Source: Crossaster papposus (Eukaryota; Echinodermata; Asteroidea; Velatida; Solasteridae). From it: a stretch of DNA of 64,000 nucleotides. Below, piece after piece: positions 54,001 through 64,000 of the stretch. Location: positions 434,001 to 498,000 of the forward strand of contig JBAIAA010000518.1 in NCBI GenBank assembly GCA_037893245.1, given 5' to 3'. The notes under the pieces were generated by a model. It searched no databases. It was not told where the DNA came from and was given only the letters and a program-made list of their open reading frames with translations. The position numbers and the translations under genes are program-made. The stretch's first letter is position 1; every line of letters starts with the position of its first letter.

Positions 54001-57000
54001 TTTTAAAAAGACCACTGTCACACTGTTAATAGTGCACATCGGCGAAGCATTAACTACAGGATGAGTCAAAAAGAAAGTGACCCGGAATACAAAAAATCTT
54101 AAAAATCAAATCAAATTTGATACACCAATCAAGCATGTCAATAATCTCTCACTCATTTAGAACAAAACAAAGAATTACCAAGTGTCTTCACCCTGAGTAA
54201 CATGTAATGTCTAGGTCCTTTACTTTTCATCTCAAAAGGCAGCAAACAGACTGACAAAAAGAAGAAAAAGACTGAATCTTCTGAGGAGCAGAGACAAAAG
54301 CAGCAAGGGGCAGAGGGAACGGATCAAAACATTCAAACGAAGAAGACGATGCAATCATCAGAAGGTCCTGGATTGAAGGGGTCAACGCACCAGGAACCAG
54401 GCCGCGGGCAAGTGGGTGCTACATCAAGCAATTTTTCAGAGACACAAGAAAGAAAAAAAGGTACTGCATCTTCTGAGGAGGAGAGACAAAAGCAGCAAGG
54501 GGAAGAGGGAATGGATCCACACATTCAAACGAAGGAGACAATGCAATCATCAAAGGATCCTGGATTGAAGGGGTCCGCCCACCAGAAACCAGGCCACTGG
54601 CAAGTGGATGCTATACCAAGCAATATTTCAGAGACACAAGAAAGAAACAAAGGGACTTCATCTTCTGAGGAGCAGAGACAAAAGCAACAAGAAGCAGAGG
54701 GAACGGATCCAAACATTCAAACGAAGAAGACGATGCAATCATCAGAATGTCCTGGGATGAAGGTGTCAACGCACCAGAAAACAGGCCAATGGCAAGTGGG
54801 TGCTACACCAAGCAATCCTTCAGAGATACAAGAGACAGTGGTCAGAGATGTGGTATCACAAGACCAACATATAATGCCGGGTCCGAGCTCAGTTCAAGAC
54901 ATCATACCTGCTGGTAGACACCAACTGGAAACATCACCACTGTCACATGCTGCACTAGCACGTGGACCTGCGCAACCCGTTTCAGTGGGTTCCGTGAGTA
55001 CAAGTGGCGATCACTGTCCTGTCTTAGTTGGCACGTTTAACCAACCAACTTTCAACGTAAACTTTCAAAGTTTGAAAGTGACAGAAAATAGTTCAGGTAC
55101 GACATGTTCCATAACTCTCGAACTTTATATATATAATTCGGTCTTTTGTGACTGTGTTAGCATCACGCACACTAAAGACTGCTGCATCAGATTGATACTG
55201 AATCTGAATCTACATTTGCTCTACCCTTTCAGGGAAAAAAATGACACTTTTCTCGGATAAGTGTAGAAATTTCCTTGGAGCCGTTTTTCAACTTAGTTTT
55301 ACCTTTCAAAGCTTGATTCTGACATAAAGCAGTCCAGGTATACACAATATTCCAATAACCACTTTGTCTCCCACCTGCATCCTGTACTCTAGTATTTTAT
55401 TGTCTCGCTTGTATGGGATTCTCCAGTTATTTCAACCGAACAACGCTATAGGCTCAATTCAAAAATTTCAAATTCCAAAAGTTACCATGAAATCAGTTAC
55501 ATAGTTGCAATCACGGCAGCTGACCAGACACTTCCCGACGTCTATAAATTACTCCGTTTCGTATGAAGTAGGATCAAGAAAATATAAACCCTTTGTCAGC
55601 ATGTACAGTGTATATGTCATAAAACACCAGTCCCAAATCCATCATTTTTTTGTAATTTACAACAACCAAAAGCAATTGTTATAATTATCAACAGACAGAC
55701 AATGATATTTGGGTTTTTCAAAAGTTTTTTTAAGAAGAACCAAAACAGCAAACTGTCAAACAACAAAACAACTGGGAATGAACGTAAAGCGATAGATTAA
55801 AATTAAGAATAAAAAATAAACAACAAAACGAATACAATTTTTAAAAGGATTTGTGTACAATGAGCTTGATATTGTACAATTTACGTTCTTTCCGAAAGCG
55901 TCAAGTGATTTGGCGCAAAATGTAGATGAACCATAAACTTGTAATTGTCCATTCATGCAGTTACTAGTTTTATGACGTCATGCTAAGTTTGGTTTTGCAG
56001 CTTCGTGACTTATCGTTATTAACGTTTTAAGAGCCACATTATTTCGTTACCTTACACTGCACGTTCATAATAACATACTAGCAGAAAACATCTTCCAGTA
56101 TTCATTTTATTCCAGTAACTGTTGTAACATCCCTTTTTTTCAGGGCTTCCACACTTGCCGATAACAACAGACATCATGAGGCAGGGTAGCAAGGACAGTC
56201 CCATGACTAATATTCTCTCGATTGCCATGAATGACTCATATAACAAAGGAGGAGCGCAACATTTGATTGATCAGGTGTCTGCTTTCCTACTAAGAAAATG
56301 TGGCGTGCATCTCGAACAAGTAAACTCTGGATCTGTGATATTTGTTGTTCGTATCACGAGTCGGGAGGGTCTAAACAAACTCTGGAGTATGTACACCACT
56401 GGAGACCTCGCCAAGAAACTGACGGAGATTCTCATCACGGATGAACTGACAACAGAAGATAAGAGTGACTTGGCTATTCAGGCGACTATACTGGAAAGCG
56501 ACTACGAACAGGCTTGCAGATTCTTTGAAGAGTTGGAAAAAGACCAACAGAAAGGTAGATGATATAATGAACTCTATATCACTAAACATTTAAGTCCTTT
56601 TCCAAGTTTTCCCAAACATTAACGCTACCCTTGTCGGTTAATATTTTATTTACAGGTGAAGAGGACTCAGGAGACATGGAAGAAGTACAACACACACAAC
56701 CTGCAGGAAGCAGCACAACAATGACTGTCGGCAGCTCTGACCCGGCTGAGCACGCTGCTGATAGATGTAAAGAAAAACTGAAGACATTGTATATGACCAC
56801 AGGTAGATATTCACAAATGGTTAAATGGGTGGACGGTGACACCAAGAAGATTCTAATGCCAAAACTAACGTTAGTTAAGGCCGGTGGTAAGAAAGACAAA
56901 AGGGTAATATCGTATGATGATATGTTACACATAAAAACACGAAAGGGCGTTCCGATTAATTTGCATATTCTGGATGGACAAGATGCCGAGCAAACGTCTA

Positions 57001-60000
57001 TTCTTTTGGAAAGCATTGCATATGATTGGGCAACTGGCTCCAATCCCACACTCAGTAACTTCAACCTTGTTACTGCCCCGCAAATGGAAGCCATTGAACA
57101 AGAGTCTGACCTTATTGACTCGATCTATGCTCAACTGTTGGGTCAAGACCCAGATATCGACAGAGGTGATTTGGAGTCATTTATTGACACCAACCCTCAA
57201 AAAGTGCTTGTCCTATGGGATGGATTTGATAAGTCAATCAGCAACCTTGATGAGAACAAAGTTAATTTGGTTCTCAAATTCCTCAATCGGATGGCAGCGA
57301 AGGGGATACGGGTACTTGTAACCACTCGTCACTCTCACAAATTCCTGAGCAGCAAAATGATCCAGGAACCTGTCACTATTGTGACAGCTTCAGAGGTCAC
57401 TGAGGTCGAGATTGAAGCGCACTTGAAAGAAATTAACTCAGAGGAACCTGGTCTGGCTGAGAATCTCATTGACAGAATCAAATCCTCAGAGGTTCTCTCC
57501 GACTGGGCCAAGAGCTTGCAGCTGATTCCCTTATTGTGTTTATTGTCGAAACAATCACCACTATACGACACACAATCACGCCTATACAATCAGGTAATGA
57601 AATACATATTTACACAACATACAGATATGTCGCAAGGAGAAATATCCGACGTACTGATTTCCATTGGTAGGACTGCATTGGTGGGTCTGGTTTCTCCTCA
57701 GCAAAGGTTGACATTTCAGGAAGAAGAGTTTGAGAAAGGGGCTCTCGAAAAAGCCTTAGATGCAGGTCTCCTTATTCGTCGACGAGTGCCTATTGGTAAA
57801 AAATCGGTCAGCGACTGCATACAATTTAGTCACAAATCAACACAAGCATACTGTGCTGCTAAATACTGCCAGAGTTTACCAGACAAAGAGTTTCAGGAGG
57901 TTCTTGATCAGATTGGCAACCCGTGTGATTTGCAGTATTTGTTGCGCTTCTGCTGCGGCGACAATGAGCAATGCTGCAAACATATATTGCGTATGCTGCA
58001 CGAGACAGAGGAGGAATTGGCGTTACATTGCTACTTTGAAAGTCAGGCCACACGTGTGATATCAGAAGATGTTGTCGAGTCATTCTTGAGTGGGTGGATG
58101 TCGATAGATTACACAAGCCAGGACTCGTTGAAGTCGTTCATGTGGTTGCTGCAGCACGTTGCCGAGCAGACGGAGCTCTCGGAATACCTCGATAAAATAA
58201 AGCGTGTTGATTTCAAGACATGTGATCTGTCAAGGTTGAGTGGGGTCGTAGCTTCGCTTTTGGTCACAATGAAAAATCTGTCTTCAGTGAGCTTAAAACG
58301 ATGCAAACTAACAGGTAATCAACTTGATCCCATTTTAGCATCACTTCAGAAGGCGGATAACTTGACTAAACTTGATCTTTCTAATATCGACATAGGCGGC
58401 ACTGCAAACATGTGGGCTGCCCAATTGCGATGTTTAAAAAACATGAAGTCACTATGTCTTTGTAAATGTAACCTAAAAACGGAAGATATGAAAAGTATTA
58501 CATCTTATGGAAGTGAAATGACCAACTTAAAAAACCTTGATATTTCAGACAACACGGAGTTGGGTGGTTATGTGGGGAAATGGGCGGCTGGTTTGCAAAC
58601 CATGGTTCACCTGCAATCACTCAAGTTGGGTTCATGTAACATAAATGCACAGGATGTACCACACGTTGCATCATCAGTTGGGGCGATGCCAAACTTGGCC
58701 GATCTTGACCTTTCAGGCAATGAGGGTTTGGGTGGAAAAGCTGAAACGTGGGCGGCTAGTTTACACATAATGATTCACCTCGAAAAACTCAGATTATCTT
58801 CATGTGGCGTCAATGAGCAAGATATACCACATATTGCATCATCAGTTGGAGCGATGCCAAACATGGCCAATCTTGACCTTTCAAAACATGTGGTCTTGGG
58901 TGGTAAAGCAGGAACATGGGCGGCTAGTTTGAAGACGATGATTCACCTGAAATCACTCGATTTATCTGAATGTGGCATAAATGAACAAGATATACCACAC
59001 ATTGCATCATCAGTTGGAGCGATGCCAAACTTGGCTAATCTTACCCTTTCGCATAATATGAAATTGGGTGGTAACGCAGAAACGTGGGCGGCTAGTTTGC
59101 AGTCGATGATTCACATAAGGAAGCTTGATATGAGTAAATGTGACATTCACAGTCGTGATGTAAAATACATTGCTAGATCAGTGAGTCGCATGGGGAATCT
59201 GGTGGATTGTGATTTTGATAGTCACTCAGTGTGGTTCCGTGTACGGACATGGCGTAAAGGCATCCAATTGAGCATTCAGTGGGTCTCACTTACCAGCGAT
59301 AATATGGTGGATATTTTACAGTCGTTCAGTAATCGGAGAGATTTATTTAGTTTGACCCTTAATAAAATTGATGGCCTAAGTGGTTCCACGGATTCGTGGG
59401 CCCCACCATTACAAAACCTAACGCACTTGGAGGAGATCGAAATAACAAGCTGCTCATTGAAGAGCACTGATATTGAACCCATTGCTGCAGCAGTAAGTCA
59501 AATGCCAAACATGGAATCTCTCAACCTCAGGGATAATCATTCTTTGAGTGGCTCTGCAAAATCATGGGCTCCCAGTCTGAAACAGATAAAGCATGTAAGA
59601 AGCCTGGAATTGGGCGGATATGCACTGACAGCGGAAGATCAGAAACACATATCTGAGGCAAGGAAAGGTGAGGTTGATTTCAGGCGTGATCGTCGGGGTA
59701 TGATACACATGGATCGGAGTACGAGTACGAGTGAGAGTGAGAGTGAGAGTTTTAAATACGAGTCACATAAAACAATCACTGGGCTAATTCATAAATCACG
59801 GAAAGGTCATGTTGATTCCGAGCCATCCTTAAGGTCATTGCGAGAAATGAAGTCACTAACACACCTACCAAAGACCCTTGAGAGTGGGAGTTTGAACTAT
59901 TACGAGTTAGGCTATATACATGAATCGACCACTGGACCAATTCATAAATCATCTGGATCGAGTCGGGCCAAAGACACCAGTAAGGTCGAGAGCCACGAGT

Positions 60001-60152
60001 CATCTAGTTGGAGACAGAGACTACACAAATCCGAAATCACGGCCGAGTCACTTGAATCGACTTCTGATCCAATTCATAAGTCACCTGGTTCAAGTCACCC
60101 CCAAGTCACGAGCGAGGTCACAAGACGAGGCACAAAGTGTCACATTATGTGA
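50777..60152 (+). CDS. NLR-C: paralog lacking the second Death exon, CaaX tail present (10 exons)
   Basis: Exons: 50777-51012, 51203-51383, 51678-51780, 51978-52238, 52429-52567, 52766-52955, 53324-53423, 54239-55096, 56144-56554, 56656-60152. The joined length is 5976 nt, 1991 residues. It has Ubl1, Death1, linker, Ubl2, a linker with three 64-aa repeats, a RHIM-like motif, a TRADD-N-like domain, NACHT, four 56-aa LRR units and a tail ending CHIM. No exon matching Death2 is seen between 53424 and 54238; exon 7 joins exon 9 in phase 1 without breaking frame. The NACHT P-loop has lost its lysine. The 5' flank resembles that of NLR-A and the 3' flank that of NLR-B. Confidence 0.8.
51203..51383 (+). 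CDS. NLR-C exon 2: ubiquitin-like domain 1, first part
   Basis: 181 nt, one codon (Phe) shorter than in A and B at its end (KRDQ rather than RDFQ), otherwise the same Ubl strand-helix pattern. Confidence 0.8.
51678..51780 (+). CDS. NLR-C exon 3: ubiquitin-like domain 1, second part
   Basis: 103 nt, phase 0-1, encoding LCDLLTLEENGVSKDE and SLRLSSDDQNED. Confidence 0.8.
51978..52238 (+). CDS. NLR-C exon 4: Death domain 1
   Basis: 261 nt, phase 1-1. Motifs SSWRELAKHLGY, AWWKKT, LRRALEAIGLTELA. This is the only Death domain of NLR-C. Confidence 0.88.
52429..52567 (+). CDS. NLR-C exon 5: charged linker
   Basis: 139 nt, phase 1-2, VTNESRDEAAGSEPERRQD followed by a Glu/Lys-rich run. Confidence 0.7.
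52766..52955 (+). CDS. NLR-C exon 6: ubiquitin-like domain 2, first part
   Basis: 190 nt, phase 2-0, FRYVAQKLQVFVRC and STLKEIIHEKLEVQPQQQR. Confidence 0.82.
53324..53423 (+). CDS. NLR-C exon 7: ubiquitin-like domain 2, second part
   Basis: 100 nt, phase 0-1, LCNLLTLHDCGIHQDE and SLRLSTDGLLGGGLK. Splices to exon 9 because the Death2 exon is missing. Confidence 0.8.
54239..55096 (+). CDS. NLR-C exon 9: three 64-aa repeats and RHIM-like motif
   Basis: 858 nt, phase 1-1. Repeat units begin at 54277, 54469 and 54661, exactly 192 nt apart; each opens SSEEQRQKQQ and holds IQTK-x-TMQSS and HQKPG. The exon ends with the RHIM-like VLVGTFNQPTF (55021-55053), identical to that in NLR-B. Acceptor ctcaaaag|GC. 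Confidence 0.78.
56144..56554 (+). CDS. NLR-C exon 10: TRADD-N-like domain
   Basis: 411 nt, phase 1-1. GSVIFVVRITSREGLNKLW, MYTTGDLAKKLTEI, LAIQATILES, YEQACRFFEEL. Confidence 0.62.
56656..60152 (+). CDS. NLR-C exon 11: NACHT, LRRs and CaaX tail
   Basis: The Walker A position reads GQDAEQTS (56976-56999): both the second glycine and the catalytic lysine are changed. Walker B is WDGFDKS. Four 56-aa LRR units start at 58560, 58728, 58896 and 59064. The ILQSFS/RRDLFS block is present once. The tail is Ser/Glu-rich with a GAGAGT microsatellite coding SESESES near 59730 and ends GTKCHIM. Confidence 0.9.
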
Positions 60153-60201
60153 TCTGTAAGTTTTTATTGTTACAAGTTTTTTTAACTTGTTCCCTTAAAT
60201 T

Positions 60202-60207
60202 AATAAA
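60202..60207 (+). terminator. Polyadenylation signal of NLR-C
   Basis: AATAAA 50 bp after the stop, same conserved context, GT-rich block after it. Confidence 0.8.
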
Positions 60208-61004
60208 GTTTCATTTAAAGACCAGTGTGTGCATAATTTTATTTCCCTCATCTTGACTGGTTAATAGTTTAGGCCTAATGAATATTCAAGATAACCTATA
60301 CATATGGTAACTTTTATTCTTTGTCTCAGTTAAGAGAGCGTAACGGCGGGTGGTTGATTGTATGTGCGTTAACACTGGAACGTGCCTATTGTTGGTTAAT
60401 ACAAACTGTCACAGTACCCATTGATGCCCACACTGTTTTGTTTCATCATGAAAATTAATGACAATAGGTTCGTCGATTTAATATTCAACTTTGTCATTCT
60501 GTAACCTTTCATAGCAATAATTGTTGATTATACAATTCGAACTAATAAAACTAAAAATACACTTCATTGTGTTAAATATAGTGATTTCATATTGTGTACA
60601 GTGAACAAACGTGTTTTTTATATTTTATTTAAGCTGTTAAGGTTGTATACGTGTGGGGATTTAAAGGACTTCCTTTGCGGATGCTAATTACCATAAAATA
60701 TGTATGTGAATATATTTCAATATTGGACCTGCTACTTTGATTGTATTGGTTACGATGTTATATTAATCGTAAAGTACATGGTCACTATAGGAAATCGATA
60801 ACAAGTTCAAATTCATACGAGATGTTTGAATTCTGTATTAAATAGTTTATTTTCATAAGCAACATCGATTGCAAAATCTATATATCTGAATACAAAAGTT
60901 ATTTGGAGGAAGTTGTACGGGGAGAGGTAAAAAAAGAGGTAAATCATGTGTCTTAAAGTCACATGGTGGGCGTTTGGGAACGTGTTCTTTGAAGTTAAAG
61001 ATAG

Positions 61005-61325
61005 GATACACCATCGGTGATTGCTTGAATTATATCATGAATGGGTGGATTTTGGGTGTTGTATTTTATAGTAATTATCGTTTAACTTACCTGTCCGAAG
61101 TTTTACAATCATGAGAAATGCCGAGAAAAGCAAATCAAAAGGCGTTCGTTTTCAACCGGCGTCAGGTAGTGGTTCTTATGTTTTATTTTTTTTATTTCGC
61201 GCCGGCGATCTTACCTTTATTTTTTATAGAAAACTCAGTTTTTCGTAATAATTACAGGATATCTAGCGCAATCTGTTTGCTGGATGTCTACAATCATTAT
61301 TTACTTTCAAATAAGTAAGATATTT
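61005..61325. repeat. Dispersed repeat copy
   Basis: Duplicate of 41570-41880. Confidence 0.5.
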
Positions 61326-61449
61326 CATAATATAATTCGGAAGTTACAAGTTACCCTAGCCCTACAAAATAGGCTGTAATAGTTATTTTGCCTAGTGACA
61401 GTCTTATCTTGTCGCTGTTACAGCTAATTAGGGTACAACCCTATTTGTA

Positions 61450-61829
61450 AAGCCAGTTTGATATTCCCGCTAGCGCTGCGCGTGTGCACATGGAGATTTT
61501 ACGATTTTTTCTTTTGAGATAAACATTTCAGCGATTGCGTGCAAAAGCATAGCGGGGTACCAGCGAATTTAAAGAGATCGTCGTGTTCTAAAGTTACTAA
61601 GTAACATTTTTTTGTTTACGTTTAGTGTTTTCAGGTGTTTTGTGTGGCCAAACTTTTGTTCGAACAAAGTTCCCATCGTCTTTTCGATTTTACAAGAAAA
61701 TGCACAAAATGCGGATTCGGTTACCACGTCCCCCATAGCCTTGTGTGCATTTGTCTGCCGTGTTTTATCCCAAGAGAAAAATTGTTGAATCTTGTTGTGC
61801 ACATGCGCAGTTGGAATGTCGAAGTTGCT
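61450..61829. mobile_element. hAT-like insertion with 8-bp target duplication
   Basis: TATTTGTA at 61442-61449 and 61830-61837; the NLR-B flank has one copy at the empty site. Ends AGCCAGTTTGATATTCC and GGAATGTCGAAGTTGCT are imperfect inverted repeats. 380 bp, non-coding. Confidence 0.7.
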
Positions 61830-62564
61830 TATTTGTAGGGCTAAGGTTTACCAATCAGTACGGCTAAACATTTTTCGGGGTCACTCATCCTAGTCTTCCA
61901 CCTTGTTATCCTCCGAAGGGTCGTCAAAGGTTCTCGTGGGCCTCGGGAGAATCACTGGCGGTCGATTTCAGCACCAAAACTGCGCCCGAAAACAGCCGCG
62001 TTTGTCAATGTCAGTCAGTTTCCCTGTTTTACTGGAAGTTCTTGTCGATGTCATGTTTGTCGATGTTTCGAAAGCGCGCGAGTTTGGGGGTCAAGGGGCA
62101 AATGAGGACTATTGCGCGCATGCTCAGGAGGCGGGTCATACCAATTGTATAACAAAAGGGGTGCTTCCCACATTACTGTGATTACCGTTCTGACTACATT
62201 TATATTAGTATTGTTGTATTATATATTGTTTTCTTTCAAACATCTAAGGTTAAAGATCAAGACATTGCAGTGGTAGGGGGATTTGATTGTGTTTGTTTTA
62301 TTTTACCAGTTATCTAAGAACTGTACATTATGTTTATCCTGGCAAACTGTATAAATCAATTGAAGATATTCTTGAAATAAAAAAAATACTGTTAAGAAAA
62401 TTGATGATTCTTTTTATTTGTAGTTTCTACCAAGCCAATAAATTCTCAGTATTTTGTAATCAGAAAAACTTTTATCCCCACAATGTCGCTTCCCTAGTTC
62501 GTAACAATCGGGCGTGATCCCTAGCCACACGGAACAAAGATACTGACAATTTGGGAGACCGCCA

Positions 62565-62634
62565 ACAAGATAGCTCAGTTGGTAGAGCGCCGGTCCGGTA
62601 TTCCAGAGGTCGCAGGTTCAAGTCCCGCCTTGCC
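62565..62634 (+). tRNA. tRNA-like sequence, copy 2 (degenerate)
   Basis: Duplicate of the 43241 copy with a normal-length D loop (AGCTCAGTTGGTAGAGC) and B-box GGTTCAAGTCC, but the first acceptor bases no longer pair. Likely non-functional. Confidence 0.35.
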
Positions 62635-62838
62635 GATTTCTTTGTTCACTTTGAGATTGATGCAAACTTACCTAATCAGTTTTGCTTGTGGTTTATTCGT
62701 GTATTTTAATTCTCACGAGTTAAATTTACTAAATTATTTTCTTAAAACAATTTTCTAATACACGCCTTACCATTTTCCACTGAACTCACTATAGTGGAAA
62801 AGCAATAATACATTATATTTTCTTCTTCTTCTTTTTAA

Positions 62839-63082
62839 CCAGTTCGCGCTGGGATTATTTGACATTGACCGAGCCCAGGCGCGATTTTTTTTCTTCACGA
62901 AATTCGATCCGAGGCGGGTTCAGGTTGATATCAGTGAGAAGCACTCCCGGCCTCGCTCGCTGCGCGAATCGGTTGCTGACAAATATTTCCGGCCTTTCTC
63001 GTGACGTGTTTATCCGTCACCCGTTTTGAATTCTGGTAAAACTTTGCGTGTATATATATACCTGTCCTTCGACGCAAACTGG
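62839..63082. mobile_element. piggyBac-like MITE, copy in NLR-C 3' flank
   Basis: Ends as in the 43517 copy, with TTAA on both sides (62835-62838, 63083-63086). Confidence 0.65.
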
Positions 63083-63298
63083 TTAAATTATCTAGAAAAA
63101 CAAAATGGCTGGCCTATTCTAATGTACACGAATTGTACAAAAAAAACAACCGAAACGTCCCATTTTTAGTACGGTACCTTCCGATCAGGAAAACTTGTTT
63201 GGATGGACGGGGAATCTTTCTAGATGAAAAACGATACAAGTTCAGTCGATTCGGTCCAGTATTTGTCATTCCAGCAGATTCCAGGGCCTTTTATAACC

Positions 63299-63445
63299 GT
63301 GAGGCCCAAACATATGAAAACCCTTTATGTTCTAAACAAAAACGTGAAAAGTACAATAAGTTTTCCTTTCACGATAATGGGGCCCATTTTTTTACTTTTT
63401 ACGTTTTTAATTCTAACAAAAGGTTTCCATGTCTTTGGGCCTCGC
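63299..63445. mobile_element. Short MITE with GTGAGGCCCAAA ends, copy 2
   Basis: Duplicate of 43972-44131 in the NLR-C flank. Confidence 0.6.
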
Positions 63446-63483
63446 AGTTCAGCGAGTTGTCACCGTTGACTTGGAGTTGGACT

Positions 63484-63728
63484 TGGCCCAATTTCTTGGC
63501 TCTGCTAACCACAGAATACCGCGCTTACAATCACCATTTTGTGCTAACCGCGCTAGCAGAAAAAAAATTAGGTACTCACCCTGTAAGCACAGAGTCCTTA
63601 GTTACGGGATGTACGCATGCTCAGAAGCCAAAATTCCTTGCTATCGCGTGAAATACGCTTACGGAATTTTGTGCTACAGTAAGCAGGTTTTTTACGTTAA
63701 CCGTAAGCAGAGCCAAGAAATTGGGCCC
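63484..63728. mobile_element. MITE with GGCCCAATTTC ends, copy 2
   Basis: Duplicate of 44169-44414 in the NLR-C flank. Confidence 0.65.
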
Positions 63729-64000
63729 TGTTCACCCGTTATGCCACACTGTCTCGACGGGCTTCGCTTCACAGCCAGACACAAGCTATCAAAATAAAAA
63801 CAGAAATCAAGGATGTCAAATTAACTGCAATTGTCCCCTGATTTCTTCATTTTTACTATTAACCCTCGCTAGTACTAGTCCAAACCCATCATCAAACCCC
63901 AACTTCAGGTTTTGCTAGGTTTGGGCAGGTTTGCTACCAAACATTAGCATCATGTTGTAGGACTTTGTTCGACTCGGTACAAAAGGCCCAGGGATCGGAG

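Larger units (their letters stand above)
60208..64000. other. NLR-C 3' flank, duplicate of 40770-44700
   Basis: Follows the NLR-B flank in order to the last bases (cccaggga|tcggag equals 44675-44690). No gene supported. Confidence 0.7.

Noticed and set aside
56582-57094. 170-codon minus-strand frame opposite the NACHT
   Set aside because: Shadow of NLR-C exon 11 codon bias; equivalent shadows occur in A and B.
62041-62181. Small frame in the NLR-C 3' flank
   Set aside because: The frame is not kept in the duplicated NLR-B flank and matches no family.

Overview
The window looks like nuclear DNA of an invertebrate deuterostome. It is AT-rich and intron-bearing, scattered with short inverted-repeat DNA transposons and SINE-like pieces with an (ATT)n tail, and holds an expanded NLR family with a 56-residue double leucine-rich repeat. 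From memory this repeat style (LGG-x-A-x-x-WA ... DIPHIA) is most like lancelet (Branchiostoma) NLRs; an echinoderm or hemichordate is not excluded. No bacterial or viral gene was seen.

Three complete, tandem, plus-strand paralogous genes fill about half the window: NLR-A (ATG 11179 to stop 23020, 11 coding exons, 1978 aa), NLR-B (26619 to 40563, 11 exons, 2109 aa) and NLR-C (50777 to 60152, 10 exons, 1991 aa). I built the models by matching splice sites and phases across the paralogs; every junction keeps frame in all three. The predicted order is a basic N-terminus, ubiquitin-like domain 1, Death domain 1, linker, ubiquitin-like domain 2, Death domain 2 (lost in C), a low-complexity linker with copy-variable coding repeats (a RHIM-like motif in B and C), a TRADD-N-like domain, a NACHT with degenerate Walker motifs, leucine-rich repeats, and a Ser/Glu-rich tail. 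In A and C the tail ends in a CaaX-type tetrapeptide (CHIM), which suggests prenylation and membrane anchoring.

Layout: 1-10978 is gene-poor and built of mobile-element remnants. 11-23 kb is NLR-A, with a 1.24-kb foldback insertion in intron 3 and a SINE-bearing element in intron 4. 23.1-26.4 kb is spacer. 26.6-40.8 kb is NLR-B, with large insertions in introns 1, 8 and 10. 40.8-50.6 kb is spacer with repeats, a tRNA-like sequence, a minisatellite and a large inverted repeat. 50.8-60.2 kb is NLR-C. 60.2-64.0 kb repeats the 3' flank of NLR-B, so the duplicated unit runs past the window edge and more copies may follow.

By inference the genes encode cytosolic or membrane-tethered immune receptors. 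The LRR would sense, the NACHT would be a scaffold more than an active ATPase, and the Ubl, Death, TRADD-N and RHIM-like modules would recruit TNF-receptor/NF-kB/cell-death adaptors. Copy-number change in the linker and LRR repeats, exon loss, tail loss and probable gene conversion show rapid, immune-type evolution.
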